From assembly GCA_934444365.1 (NCBI GenBank), contig CAKSCM010000002.1, forward strand, positions 1 through 64,000: a DNA stretch of 64,000 nt. The letters are read 5' to 3'. Within the stretch, counting starts at the first letter, position 1, and every line of letters starts with the position of its first letter. The translations under genes were made by a program, and so were the position numbers. The notes under the pieces were generated by a model. That model saw nothing but the letters and a program-made list of their open reading frames with translations, ran no database searches and was not told the DNA's origin. Shown here piece after piece: positions 43,801 to 51,910 of this stretch. Source of the DNA: an uncultured Eubacteriales bacterium. Lineage in GTDB: Bacteria; Bacillota; Clostridia; Oscillospirales; Acutalibacteraceae.

Positions 43801-44673
43801 CTACTGAATTTCGGCTCCGGCGCGGTGCGGTTCGCAAATAATGACCTCATCACATATTTTTTTTAGAATACCGGCGCATTCGGCGGCGTCGGCCTTTTCT
43901 TCAAAAACCCCGAAAACGGTGGGCCCGCTGCCGGTAATGGCAGAGCCGATGGCTCCGTGGCGAAGCATGGTCTTTTTAATCTCGGGGATTTTAGAATCGC
44001 CCCACAGCTCCTCAAAGACATTGGCGAAATCGGCTGCTGCCGCTTCAAGATCGCCCGAGCACACTGCATCAACAACGCAGTCGGTGTCAACGTGGGGATG
44101 TTCTTTTAATCTGTCATAATGGGCGTACATGTCGGCCGTTGATGTTTTTGTGTCGCCGATCGCCAGCACAAAAAAACACTCCGGAAGGTCGGGCAGAGGG
44201 TTTATAAGTGTACCGGTTCCCTCAACAAGGGCGGTCCCGCCCACGATGCACATCGGAACGTCCGCGCCGACCATTTCGCCTATTGCGCAAAGCTCATCGC
44301 AAGAGAGCCGTGTGCAGAACATTTCATCAAGCGCCACAATAACGGCTGCCGCGTCGGCCGAGCCGCCGCCGAGTCCTGCCGAGACCGGAATTTTCTTCTT
44401 AATTTTAATGGTTATTCCGGGTGAGGTCATTTCGTTGAATTCGAAAAATGCCTTTGCGGCTCTTACGGCCGTGTTGCTGTCATCCCGGGGCAGCTCGTCA
44501 TCGCATACAAGCCGTATGGGAACGTCGTCGTCATCTTCGCTTGTAACGGTGACGGTGTCGCATATGTCTACCGACTGGGTCACCATTTTAAGCAAATGAT
44601 AACCGTCGGCGCGCCTGCCGACAATGTCGAGCGCTAAATTAAGCTTTGCAGGTGCATTTACTGTAACTCGCAT
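43801..44673 (-). CDS. ispE: 4-diphosphocytidyl-2-C-methyl-D-erythritol kinase
   Basis: 290 residues of the GHMP kinase fold, fourth step of the MEP isoprenoid pathway. The N-terminal APAKLNLALDIVGRRADGYHLL, the ATP-binding loop PVSAGLGGGSADAAAVI at about 95-111, GADVPMC and the C-terminal ITGSGPTVFGVF are all present. It is last in a minus-strand series after the aminotransferase gene (16-bp gap). It supplies isopentenyl units, which MiaA also needs. Confidence 0.95.
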   Translation of the reverse strand: MRVTVNAPAKLNLALDIVGRRADGYHLLKMVTQSVDICDTVTVTSEDDDDVPIRLVCDDELPRDDSNTAVRAAKAFFEFNEMTSPGITIKIKKKIPVSAGLGGGSADAAAVIVALDEMFCTRLSCDELCAIGEMVGADVPMCIVGGTALVEGTGTLINPLPDLPECFFVLAIGDTKTSTADMYAHYDRLKEHPHVDTDCVVDAVCSGDLEAAAADFANVFEELWGDSKIPEIKKTMLRHGAIGSAITGSGPTVFGVFEEKADAAECAGILKKICDEVIICEPHRAGAEIQ

Positions 44674-44689
44674 ATATGTTTCCTTTCAT

Positions 44690-45859
44690 TTATAAGCCAA
44701 GCTCGTTTAAAAACTCATGTATTCTTTCAAGAGCTGTTTTTATATGAGCAATAGAATAACAATACGACGCGCGGAAATGTCCCTGTCCGCACTCTCCGAA
44801 AGCCGTTCCGGGAATTACCGCAACGTGCTTTTTGTAAAGCAGCTCTTCGCAGAAGCGGTCGCTCGAAAGTCCGGTTTTTTCGATGGACGGGAAGGCATAA
44901 AAGGCTCCGAGCGGTTCAAAGCATGTAAGTCCTATGTCGTTAAAGCCCTTTACGATAAGCTTTCTTCGCATATCATATTCCTCGCGCATCTTTTCTATGT
45001 CGCCGTCGCCGTTTTTTATGGCCTCAATAGAGGCATATTGCGACGTTGTCGGAGCGCTCATTATTGCAAACTGGTGGATTTTAACCATCTGCTTTATTAC
45101 TTCGGACGGGCCGCATGCGTACCCCATGCGCCAGCCGGTCATCGAATAGGCTTTTGAAAAGCCGTTGGCAACAACGGTGCGCTCACGCATGCCGGGAAGG
45201 CTCGCTATCGAAACGTGATGCCCCGAATATGTAAGCTCGGCATAGATTTCGTCCGACAGAATAAAAATGTCGGTATCCTTTAATACATCGGCGATCGCCT
45301 CGAGATCCTCGCGCGTCATAACGGCTCCCGTCGGGTTGTTCGGATAAGGAAGAATAAGCGCCTTGGTTTTAGGCGTTATGTTCTTCTTTAATTCCTCAGC
45401 CGTCAGCTTAAAGCCGTTTGAGCTGTCGGTTTTAAGAATTACCGGAGTTCCCGAACAAAGGGTGACAAGAGGAGCATAGCATACAAAGCTCGGCTCGGGT
45501 ATCATTACCTCGTCGCCCGGCGAGACAATTGCTCTTAGGGAGACGTCTATGGCCTCCGATCCGCCCACCGTTACCATTATTTCGTTATCGGGCGAATAAT
45601 CGAGGGAAAAGCGGCGCGAAAGATAGCCGGATATCTGCCGTCTTAATTCGGCGAGTCCCCAGTTTGAGGTGTACCTCGTCCGGCCGTTTTCGAGCGATTC
45701 AATACCGGCCCGGCGGATGTGCCACGGCGTGTGAAAATCCGGCTCGCCAACTCCGAGCGATATGACCTCGTCCATGGTTTCCACTATGTCAAAATATTTT
45801 CGTATACCGGACGGCTTTAAGCTGACGGCCCTCCGGTTTAAAAGCTTGTTGTAATCCAT
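44690..45859 (-). CDS. PLP-dependent class I/II aminotransferase
   Basis: 389 residues. GEPDFHTP, YTSNWGLAELRR, PYPNNPTGAV, LSDEIYAELTY and the Schiff-base lysine in NGFSKAYSMTGWRMGYA (Lys 236) define an AspC/PatA-type fold-type I aminotransferase. The amino acid it uses is uncertain (aspartate, aromatic or alanine). Its start codon overlaps the stop of the Lrp-type regulator gene by one base, so the two are translationally coupled; the regulator probably responds to the amino acid concerned. Confidence 0.88.
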   Translation of the reverse strand: MDYNKLLNRRAVSLKPSGIRKYFDIVETMDEVISLGVGEPDFHTPWHIRRAGIESLENGRTRYTSNWGLAELRRQISGYLSRRFSLDYSPDNEIMVTVGGSEAIDVSLRAIVSPGDEVMIPEPSFVCYAPLVTLCSGTPVILKTDSSNGFKLTAEELKKNITPKTKALILPYPNNPTGAVMTREDLEAIADVLKDTDIFILSDEIYAELTYSGHHVSIASLPGMRERTVVANGFSKAYSMTGWRMGYACGPSEVIKQMVKIHQFAIMSAPTTSQYASIEAIKNGDGDIEKMREEYDMRRKLIVKGFNDIGLTCFEPLGAFYAFPSIEKTGLSSDRFCEELLYKKHVAVIPGTAFGECGQGHFRASYCYSIAHIKTALERIHEFLNELGL

Positions 45860-46341
45860 TAAAATGACATGGTCCTCCTGTCGTCGCTTTTAACCGAGGT
45901 CATGTTTACGTTCATTTCCTTATAACGGCGCAACACGAAATGGGTCGCGGTGGAAATTACATTTTCCATCGGTGCCAGACAGCTTCCCACGAATTTTGCG
46001 ACCTGCTGAAAGCTGTCCCCTCTTACTATTACGGTAAAATCAAAACCGCCCGACATCAGATACAGGCTCTCCACCTCGTCAAAGGCAAGGATCTTTTCGG
46101 CTATCTGATCGAATCCGGCGTCCTTTTGCGGTGTGACCTTTAATTCTATTAAGGCGGTAAGATAGGAGGAGGAAAGCTTCTCCCAATTAAGAAGGGTTTT
46201 ATAGCCGCATATAACACCCTCTTTTTCGAGAGCTGATATTTCGCTTGCAACCTCGGCTTCGGACACGCCGAGCATGGTTGCCAGATCCTTTACGGTGTAT
46301 TTTGCGTTATCGTAAAGCAGCTTTAAAAGTTTTTCTTTCAT
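45859..46341 (-). CDS. Lrp/AsnC-family transcriptional regulator
   Basis: 160 residues: an N-terminal winged HTH (LLKLLYDNAKYTVKDLATMLGVSEAEVASEISALEKEGVICGYKTLLNW) and a C-terminal RAM ligand-binding domain (about 65-145). These proteins form octamers and sense amino acids. AAAGGACC lies before the ATG. It is encoded directly upstream of, and coupled to, the aminotransferase. The C-terminal 15 residues after the RAM domain are a short basic tail. Confidence 0.9.
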   Translation of the reverse strand: MKEKLLKLLYDNAKYTVKDLATMLGVSEAEVASEISALEKEGVICGYKTLLNWEKLSSSYLTALIELKVTPQKDAGFDQIAEKILAFDEVESLYLMSGGFDFTVIVRGDSFQQVAKFVGSCLAPMENVISTATHFVLRRYKEMNVNMTSVKSDDRRTMSF

Positions 46342-46474
46342 AACGGTCCTTTCGTTTAAAAAACAGTATTATCGCATGTTTGAAATTATAATATATAAAA
46401 ATCCATCGGGATTTGATACGAAAAATGCAGAACCTTCGGCCTTTAATTTTTTAAAAGGCTGTATGGCGAAAAGC

Positions 46475-47287
46475 TTATTCTATCGGGATGAGAAGCGGCT
46501 GGCGGTTTTGGAAAAGGGTTATTTTGTCGAATCCGGCGTCGATAGCCGTTTGCATGCCGGCTTCTATGTCGGCGCCGACATCCTTGCAGATATGTGCATC
46601 GGAGCCTACCGTTATAAATTCTCCGCCGAGCTCTTTAAACATACGGACGAACCTAAGCTCGGGCAGGGTCTTGCCGTACGGTTGACGAAGTCCCGAAACG
46701 TTTATCTCAAGTGCCTTGCCGTTTTGTGCAAGTACCTTTAAAACCTCCCTTATGGCGTCGGAATAATCATTCTCGTCAATTTCCAAATGCTCAACCCCGT
46801 TTATATATCTGAAGGGGTAGGTTATGTGGGCAAGAGAATCAAATTTACCCCATTTTGCGAGCTGTAATATTTCGGAATAATACCGGTCAATAAGCGTCCT
46901 TGCATCGTGGGTTTTAAAATCTATTTTCCAGAAGTCCTCCTGCCCCTCGACATTGTGCAGGCTGCCTATGACAAAATCGTAGTCGTTTGCCGAGAGCGCA
47001 TCCTCGGCAGCTTTTACGTCCTGCAGAGCCTGACCGAGCTCCATTCCGGCGAGCACTATCAGCTTTCCGGAAAAAACCGCCTTGGCCTTTCTTGCTTCAA
47101 AATAGCTTTGACGTATGGAACGGTCGTACCGATCGCGCTTGTAGAGGTTACACTCACAGTGATCGGTTATTGCAACCGCGCGAAGTCCGCATCTTACGGC
47201 GTATTCACACATAAGCATTACCGAATGCTGTCCGTCGTCACTGTTGTCGGTGTGTATATGCAGATCCATCCTGTTTTTAAAAGCCAT
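46475..47287 (-). CDS. PHP-domain phosphoesterase, histidinol-phosphatase-like
   Basis: 270 residues. Metal-binding motifs of the PHP family are complete: MDLHIHTDNSDDG at 7-19, ITDHCE at about 40, GMELGQ at 81, GSLHNVEG at 108, SLAHITYPFRY at 150 and VGSDAH near 230. HisK-type histidinol phosphatases have this layout, but no histidine genes are near, so another phosphoester is possible. It is the first gene of the minus-strand series; the 133-bp gap to the Lrp gene contains a TATAAT on the minus strand. Confidence 0.8.
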   Translation of the reverse strand: MAFKNRMDLHIHTDNSDDGQHSVMLMCEYAVRCGLRAVAITDHCECNLYKRDRYDRSIRQSYFEARKAKAVFSGKLIVLAGMELGQALQDVKAAEDALSANDYDFVIGSLHNVEGQEDFWKIDFKTHDARTLIDRYYSEILQLAKWGKFDSLAHITYPFRYINGVEHLEIDENDYSDAIREVLKVLAQNGKALEINVSGLRQPYGKTLPELRFVRMFKELGGEFITVGSDAHICKDVGADIEAGMQTAIDAGFDKITLFQNRQPLLIPIE

Positions 47288-47634
47288 TTCCCATCACCTT
47301 TGTAAAAATCAAAAAAATAGAGGTGTACATGATGTATTATAATATATATCTTAACAAAATAACAGGGTTTTTTAAAAAAATATTTTGTTTTTATTGTAAA
47401 ACGTGTTATTATATACTATGTAAAGGTATGTAACCGGATCAATGTGCGATACATATTATGCCACTAAGGGACATATTGTATTATGATTTCGGCGCTGAGC
47501 CGAATAGAATCCGGCGGTTTTTCAGTATCAAAGGCCGTAAACGGCGCCGCAGGAAATCAGCTGCACTTCTCTTAAAACAGCCGGCAACATACCGATAACA
47601 AAAAAGGCGAAGAACGAAAGAGGTTTTAAGGTTT
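47288..47634. other. 347-bp divergent promoter region
   Basis: AT-rich between 47300 and 47420. On the plus strand TTGTTT (47385-47390), 16 bp, TATTAT (47407-47412) could serve the ACT gene. On the minus strand a TATAAT lies near 47340 for the PHP gene but without a good -35. The 220-nt stretch after 47415 shows no known RNA element and no supported frame. Confidence 0.4.
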
Positions 47635-47904
47635 ATGAGAGCGGTTATTTCGGTTGTAGGAAAAGACATGGTCGGTATACTGGCCAAGGTGTCGGGAGTA
47701 TGCCTCGAATATAATGTCAACATAATTGATGTCACACAGACAATCCTGCAGGATATGTTCACCATGATAATGCTTGTGGATATTTCAGAATGTCGCGTTC
47801 CGTTTGCCGATTTTTCGGACAAGATGAAATCGCTCGGTGATACCCTCGGTATGTCGATACACACCATGCATGAGGATATCTTCAATTCCATGCACAGGAT
47901 ATAA
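47635..47904 (+). CDS. ACT-domain protein, UPF0237 family
   Basis: 89 residues forming a single ACT domain (RAVISVVGKDMVGILAKVSGVCLEYNVNIIDVTQTILQDMFTMIMLVDIS). ACT domains bind amino acids or other small ligands; this family resembles GcvR-like regulators without DNA-binding parts. It is almost always encoded next to the PFL-family protein, as here (46-bp gap), suggesting a functional complex in which it is the sensor. Confidence 0.92.
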   Translation: MRAVISVVGKDMVGILAKVSGVCLEYNVNIIDVTQTILQDMFTMIMLVDISECRVPFADFSDKMKSLGDTLGMSIHTMHEDIFNSMHRI

Positions 47905-47950
47905 ATATCCGGCTTTTATTTACGATATTTTACGGTTTAAGAGGGTTAAA

Positions 47951-49309
47951 ATGCTTAACGCTACAGATATACTTGAAACAATAAACATGATAGAAAACGA
48001 GCATCTTGATGTGCGCACGGTAACAATGGGTATATCGCTGCTCGATTGCTGCGATTCGGATATAGACTCCGCCTGCCGCAAGGTGTACGATAAGATCTCA
48101 CGCAAGGCCGAAAGGCTGGTTGAGGTCAGCCGGGGGATAGAAAAGGAATACGGTATTCCGATAATACATAAGCGCATATCGGTAACGCCGATATCCATGC
48201 TTGCGGCGGCTGCAAAATCGCAAAACCCGGTAAAATTCGCCCTCGCCCTTGAAAGGGCGGCCAAAAACGTCGGGGTCAATTTTATAGGAGGATATTCCGC
48301 CCTTGTTCATAAGGGCTTTGCCGAGGGAGATTTACGCCTTATTGAGAGCATACCCGAGGCGCTGAGCGAAACCTCCCTTGTTTGCTCGTCGGTCAACATC
48401 GGCTCAACAAGGGCCGGTATAAACATGGATGCCGTTAAAAAAATGGGCGAGATTATAAGAAAAACCGCCGAAATTACGGCCGACGACAACTGCATAGGCG
48501 CGGCGAAGCTGGTTGTATTTTGCAATGCGGTTGAGGATAATCCCTTTATGGCCGGCGCATTTCACGGCGTGGGAGAGGCCGAGTGCGTAATCAATGTCGG
48601 CGTTTCGGGTCCCGGTGTTGTAAGATCGGCTATCGACAAGGAACCGGGCTGCGATACAGCACGGCTTGCCGACATAGTAAAGCGTACGGCCTTTAAAATA
48701 ACCCGTATGGGACAGCTGGTCGCTCATGAGGCCTCAAGCCGACTTGGCGTGCCGTTCGGAATAGTGGATCTTTCTTTGGCGCCGACGCCGGCGATAGGTG
48801 ATTCGGTTGCACATATTCTTGAGGGAATGGGGCTTGAAAGCTGCGGCGCCTGCGGTACGACGGCCTGTCTGGCTCTTTTGAACGATGCGGTCAAAAAGGG
48901 CGGAGTTATGGCGTCGGCTCATGTGGGCGGTCTTTCGGGTGCATTTATACCGGTTTCGGAGGATGCCGGCATGATAGCCGCCGCAAGAAGCGGAGCCCTT
49001 ACCATAGAAAAGCTTGAAGCCATGACGGCGGTGTGCTCGGTCGGACTTGACATGATAGTAATTCCGGGAGACACATCGGCCGACATTATTTCGGGAATCA
49101 TAGCCGACGAAGCCGCTATAGGAATGGTAAATTCCAAAACCACGGCGGTAAGGCTTATTCCGGCGATAGGAAAGAACATAGGCGATGAGCTTACCTTCGG
49201 CGGATTGCTCGGGTCGGGTCCTGTTATGAAGGTAAATACCGCTTCTCCGGCGGAGTTTATCGCAAGGGGAGGACGTCTGCCGGCGCCGCTCCAGAGTCTT
49301 AAAAACTGA
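47951..49309 (+). CDS. PFL-family protein, UPF0210
   Basis: 452 residues matching UPF0210 along the whole length: IEKEYGIPIIHKRISVTPIS, FIGGYSALVHKGF, VCSSVNIGSTRAGINMDAV, HGVGEAECVINVGVSGPGVV, DLSLAPTPAIGDSVAHILE, and GACGTTACLALLNDAVKKGG. The fold is pyruvate-formate-lyase-like, but the glycyl radical site is absent, and the activity is unknown. The start at 47951 excludes an upstream extension that overlaps the ACT gene. It is paired with that gene. Confidence 0.93.
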   Translation: MLNATDILETINMIENEHLDVRTVTMGISLLDCCDSDIDSACRKVYDKISRKAERLVEVSRGIEKEYGIPIIHKRISVTPISMLAAAAKSQNPVKFALALERAAKNVGVNFIGGYSALVHKGFAEGDLRLIESIPEALSETSLVCSSVNIGSTRAGINMDAVKKMGEIIRKTAEITADDNCIGAAKLVVFCNAVEDNPFMAGAFHGVGEAECVINVGVSGPGVVRSAIDKEPGCDTARLADIVKRTAFKITRMGQLVAHEASSRLGVPFGIVDLSLAPTPAIGDSVAHILEGMGLESCGACGTTACLALLNDAVKKGGVMASAHVGGLSGAFIPVSEDAGMIAAARSGALTIEKLEAMTAVCSVGLDMIVIPGDTSADIISGIIADEAAIGMVNSKTTAVRLIPAIGKNIGDELTFGGLLGSGPVMKVNTASPAEFIARGGRLPAPLQSLKN

Positions 49310-49408
49310 TAGCGGATAAAAATATCCGGTTAAATGACGGGGTGTGCCGGTCCCGTCCGGCGCAATATCCTATACCTACTTTATGCATCAGGGAAGTGAA
49401 GTGCTTTA

Positions 49409-51457
49409 ATGAGAAAAAATGTAACGGCGGTTATAGCCGCTTTGGCCGTAATGATCTGTACAGTATCGGGGCTTGGCGTTTATAAAAATCGATCGGACAA
49501 TACGGAAATGTTAAAACCGGCGGCAAGCGGCGGCTTTGCGCGGGTGTCTGACGGATTTAACGCCGATTACGGAAACGGAGAGCAATTTGTTGCGACGAGC
49601 TGTCGTGCGAATGCCGACGAATGCATAGAGGATAATTCGGGAAACACCTCTGACGGATACGTTTTGCCGGATAGTTCGGCCTTTTTAAAAAACGGCGGCG
49701 AGAAGATTTTAGCCGTGCCCTCTTCGCAAGATGAAGATTTTACAAAGGGTGAAATGGCTGCATCGGGCGGGATTTTCTCCTTTGCGGCGAACGTCAAGGC
49801 GGATAATTACACCGGATTTTCCGATACGTATACAGGCCTTGAGACATCCGACCGGCTTTTTGATTCCGGCAGCAGAAAAAGAGGGTTCGAGCTGACCGTC
49901 ATAAGGAGAAGGGTCGATACCGGAACCGGAAGGGTAAGCTTTGACGCCATTGTCAAAAATAATTCCTCGTTTTCCGAAACGCCTACACTTTATTATGCCC
50001 TTTACGGCAGCGACGGAACGCTTTTTGGAGTAAAAACTGTAAAACAGACCGTAAATCCCGGGGAAAACGTGATATTTTCCGGCGAGACGGCTTTCGGCAT
50101 TAACGGCGATACCATGTATACCGAACGGGTATTTTTGTGGAACGATTCGCTTAAAATACTGTCCACACTTACCGATATCGGAACCGGAAAACCGGGTCAG
50201 ACCTGCTCCTCGGTGGAGCTTAGCCAGAAGGTCATGAGCCTTAGGATAAACGACGGAGTAAATACGGGACATATATGGGGCGAGATCTTCCCGGACAGCT
50301 ATTCGAATGTACGGCTGAAGTTTAAAAGCCTTAATCCGTCGGTCGCCTCGGTGGATGAGGACGGCGTGGTAACCGCCCTTTCAAACGGCGAGACGAAAAT
50401 ATATGTCTACACCTCGGATTTAGGGGCTTATGATGTCTGCACCGTTACGGTAAGCGGCTTTGTGACCGAGTCGGTAACCTTAAGCCACAATGAGATAAAT
50501 ATGCTTACAAACGGACAGTATCTGCTGTACGCCGACGTACGGCCCGAAGGTCACGAGACGGTTATATGGACCTCGTCGGATACCGACGTTGCAGATGTTT
50601 CGCAAAGCGGACTTATAACCTCAAACAGGAGGGGGCGTGCCGTTATAACCGCTTCGGCCGGCGAAATTTCGGCCGAATGCGTTGTAAATGTTTACAGCGA
50701 GAGCGATTTTACGGGCTCGGTTGCGGCGCATTTCGAGTCGGGGGATAGGCCTGAGGCTATTTCCTCGGGCTCGGGCGACGCCGGCGGTAAATCCTACGGC
50801 TGCTTCCAGTTTTCGTCCAACAGCAACGGGCCGAAAAGCTTTTATAACTGGCTTATAAACACCGGCTACAATCAGTCGATAGGCTACCGCCTTAAATCGG
50901 CGCACGAGGCCGACGGCGGATATGATAAGACCTTCGGGGAAAACTTCGACGCCGAATGGCGGAAGATTGCTGCCGAGAACAAGAGTGAATTCCGCTCGTG
51001 TCAGCTTGCCTATGCGAAAACCTCATATTATGACGATATTTACAACCGTCTTAAAAACGGGCTGGGGTTTGATTTGAACAATTATTCGATTGCCATAAAA
51101 AGCGCCGTGTGGTCACGCGCGATACAGCACGGAGCGAGCGGTGCATATAATGTCGTCTCGCGCGGATTTGAAGCGATAGGCGGATTTGCCTCAAAGAGCG
51201 AGCGCGAGCTTATAGCGGCAATCTACGCCGAGTCCGGCGCCGTTGTTACGTCACCGCCCTCATCGAGCTCAAAGGCGATAAACGATACAACCAAGACTGC
51301 ACGGGAAAACGGTCTTGTCGGCAAGTATATGAAGTATTATTCGGCCAATTCGTCCGATATACAGGTCGGCGTTTGGGTAAGGCTTAACATAAACGAGCCG
51401 AATATGGTGTATAAGCTGCTTGACAATCCGCCGATATACATTACGCCGCAGGACTGA
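49409..51457 (+). CDS. Secreted Ig-like (Big_2) protein with lysozyme-like C-terminal domain
   Basis: 682 residues. A signal or anchor helix (VTAVIAALAVMICTVSGLGVY) is followed by a 130-residue low-complexity region and a beta-rich segment (about 150-265). Two Big_2-type Ig-like domains lie at about 270-350 and 355-430 (LNPSVASVDEDGVVTALSNGETKI; TSSDTDVADVSQSGLITSNRRG). The last 240 residues (AHFESGDRPEAISSGSGDAGG, KSYGCFQFSSN) resemble the phage-type muramidase/chitosanase-like fold, in which Glu of FESG is the likely catalyst. A cell-wall hydrolase or wall-binding enzyme is the best reading; no adjacent partner suggests its role. Confidence 0.65.
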   Translation: MRKNVTAVIAALAVMICTVSGLGVYKNRSDNTEMLKPAASGGFARVSDGFNADYGNGEQFVATSCRANADECIEDNSGNTSDGYVLPDSSAFLKNGGEKILAVPSSQDEDFTKGEMAASGGIFSFAANVKADNYTGFSDTYTGLETSDRLFDSGSRKRGFELTVIRRRVDTGTGRVSFDAIVKNNSSFSETPTLYYALYGSDGTLFGVKTVKQTVNPGENVIFSGETAFGINGDTMYTERVFLWNDSLKILSTLTDIGTGKPGQTCSSVELSQKVMSLRINDGVNTGHIWGEIFPDSYSNVRLKFKSLNPSVASVDEDGVVTALSNGETKIYVYTSDLGAYDVCTVTVSGFVTESVTLSHNEINMLTNGQYLLYADVRPEGHETVIWTSSDTDVADVSQSGLITSNRRGRAVITASAGEISAECVVNVYSESDFTGSVAAHFESGDRPEAISSGSGDAGGKSYGCFQFSSNSNGPKSFYNWLINTGYNQSIGYRLKSAHEADGGYDKTFGENFDAEWRKIAAENKSEFRSCQLAYAKTSYYDDIYNRLKNGLGFDLNNYSIAIKSAVWSRAIQHGASGAYNVVSRGFEAIGGFASKSERELIAAIYAESGAVVTSPPSSSSKAINDTTKTARENGLVGKYMKYYSANSSDIQVGVWVRLNINEPNMVYKLLDNPPIYITPQD

Positions 51458-51712
51458 TTTATAATTTTGTTGCAAAATGAGCTAAGGCGCCAAAATTAAG
51501 TCCGGCCCGCAAAGAGCACGCCCGGCGACATAAAGAAAATCGGAAGCGAAAACGCCCACCCCGAAAAAGGCGATCGCTTCGGCGATTAATAAAATGCAGA
51601 GGCAAAATGAAAAATGCCGGATTTTTCGGTTTACGGTTTTTGGTTTCCGATTTTCGCTCCTGTGAAACGACGTTTAAGTAAAGGCGGATTAAAACATAAT
51701 TTAAGCAAAGCA

Positions 51713-51762
51713 AAACCGCGAATTTCTGCAGGCGATATGCCGGGTGCAGGAATCCGCGGTTT
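51713..51762. terminator. Bidirectional terminator between convergent genes
   Basis: AAACCGCG (51713-51720) pairs with CGCGGTTT (51755-51762) around an inner CTGCA/TGCAG stem, with T-rich tails on both strands. Confidence 0.65.
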
Positions 51763-51773
51763 ATTTTTGTGTT

Positions 51774-51825
51774 TTTATCGGTTGAGCTACGGTAAACCGA
51801 TAAACTCCGCCGATAGGCGGTTTCG
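51774..51825. repeat. Two further hairpins in the convergent spacer
   Basis: TTTATCGGTT (51774-51783) pairs with AACCGATAAA (51795-51804), and a CCGCC-GATA-GGCGG hairpin follows. Together with the terminator just upstream this makes three hairpins in about 110 bp. The rest of the 51458-51910 spacer holds no supported gene. Confidence 0.5.
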
Positions 51826-51910
51826 GTTATGCTCAAATAAGGTCCGTCAGCTTAAAGTTCGGTTGTTTTCCGACTTTTTTACATGGCCTGTTTAATGGCT
51901 ATTCTACCTT

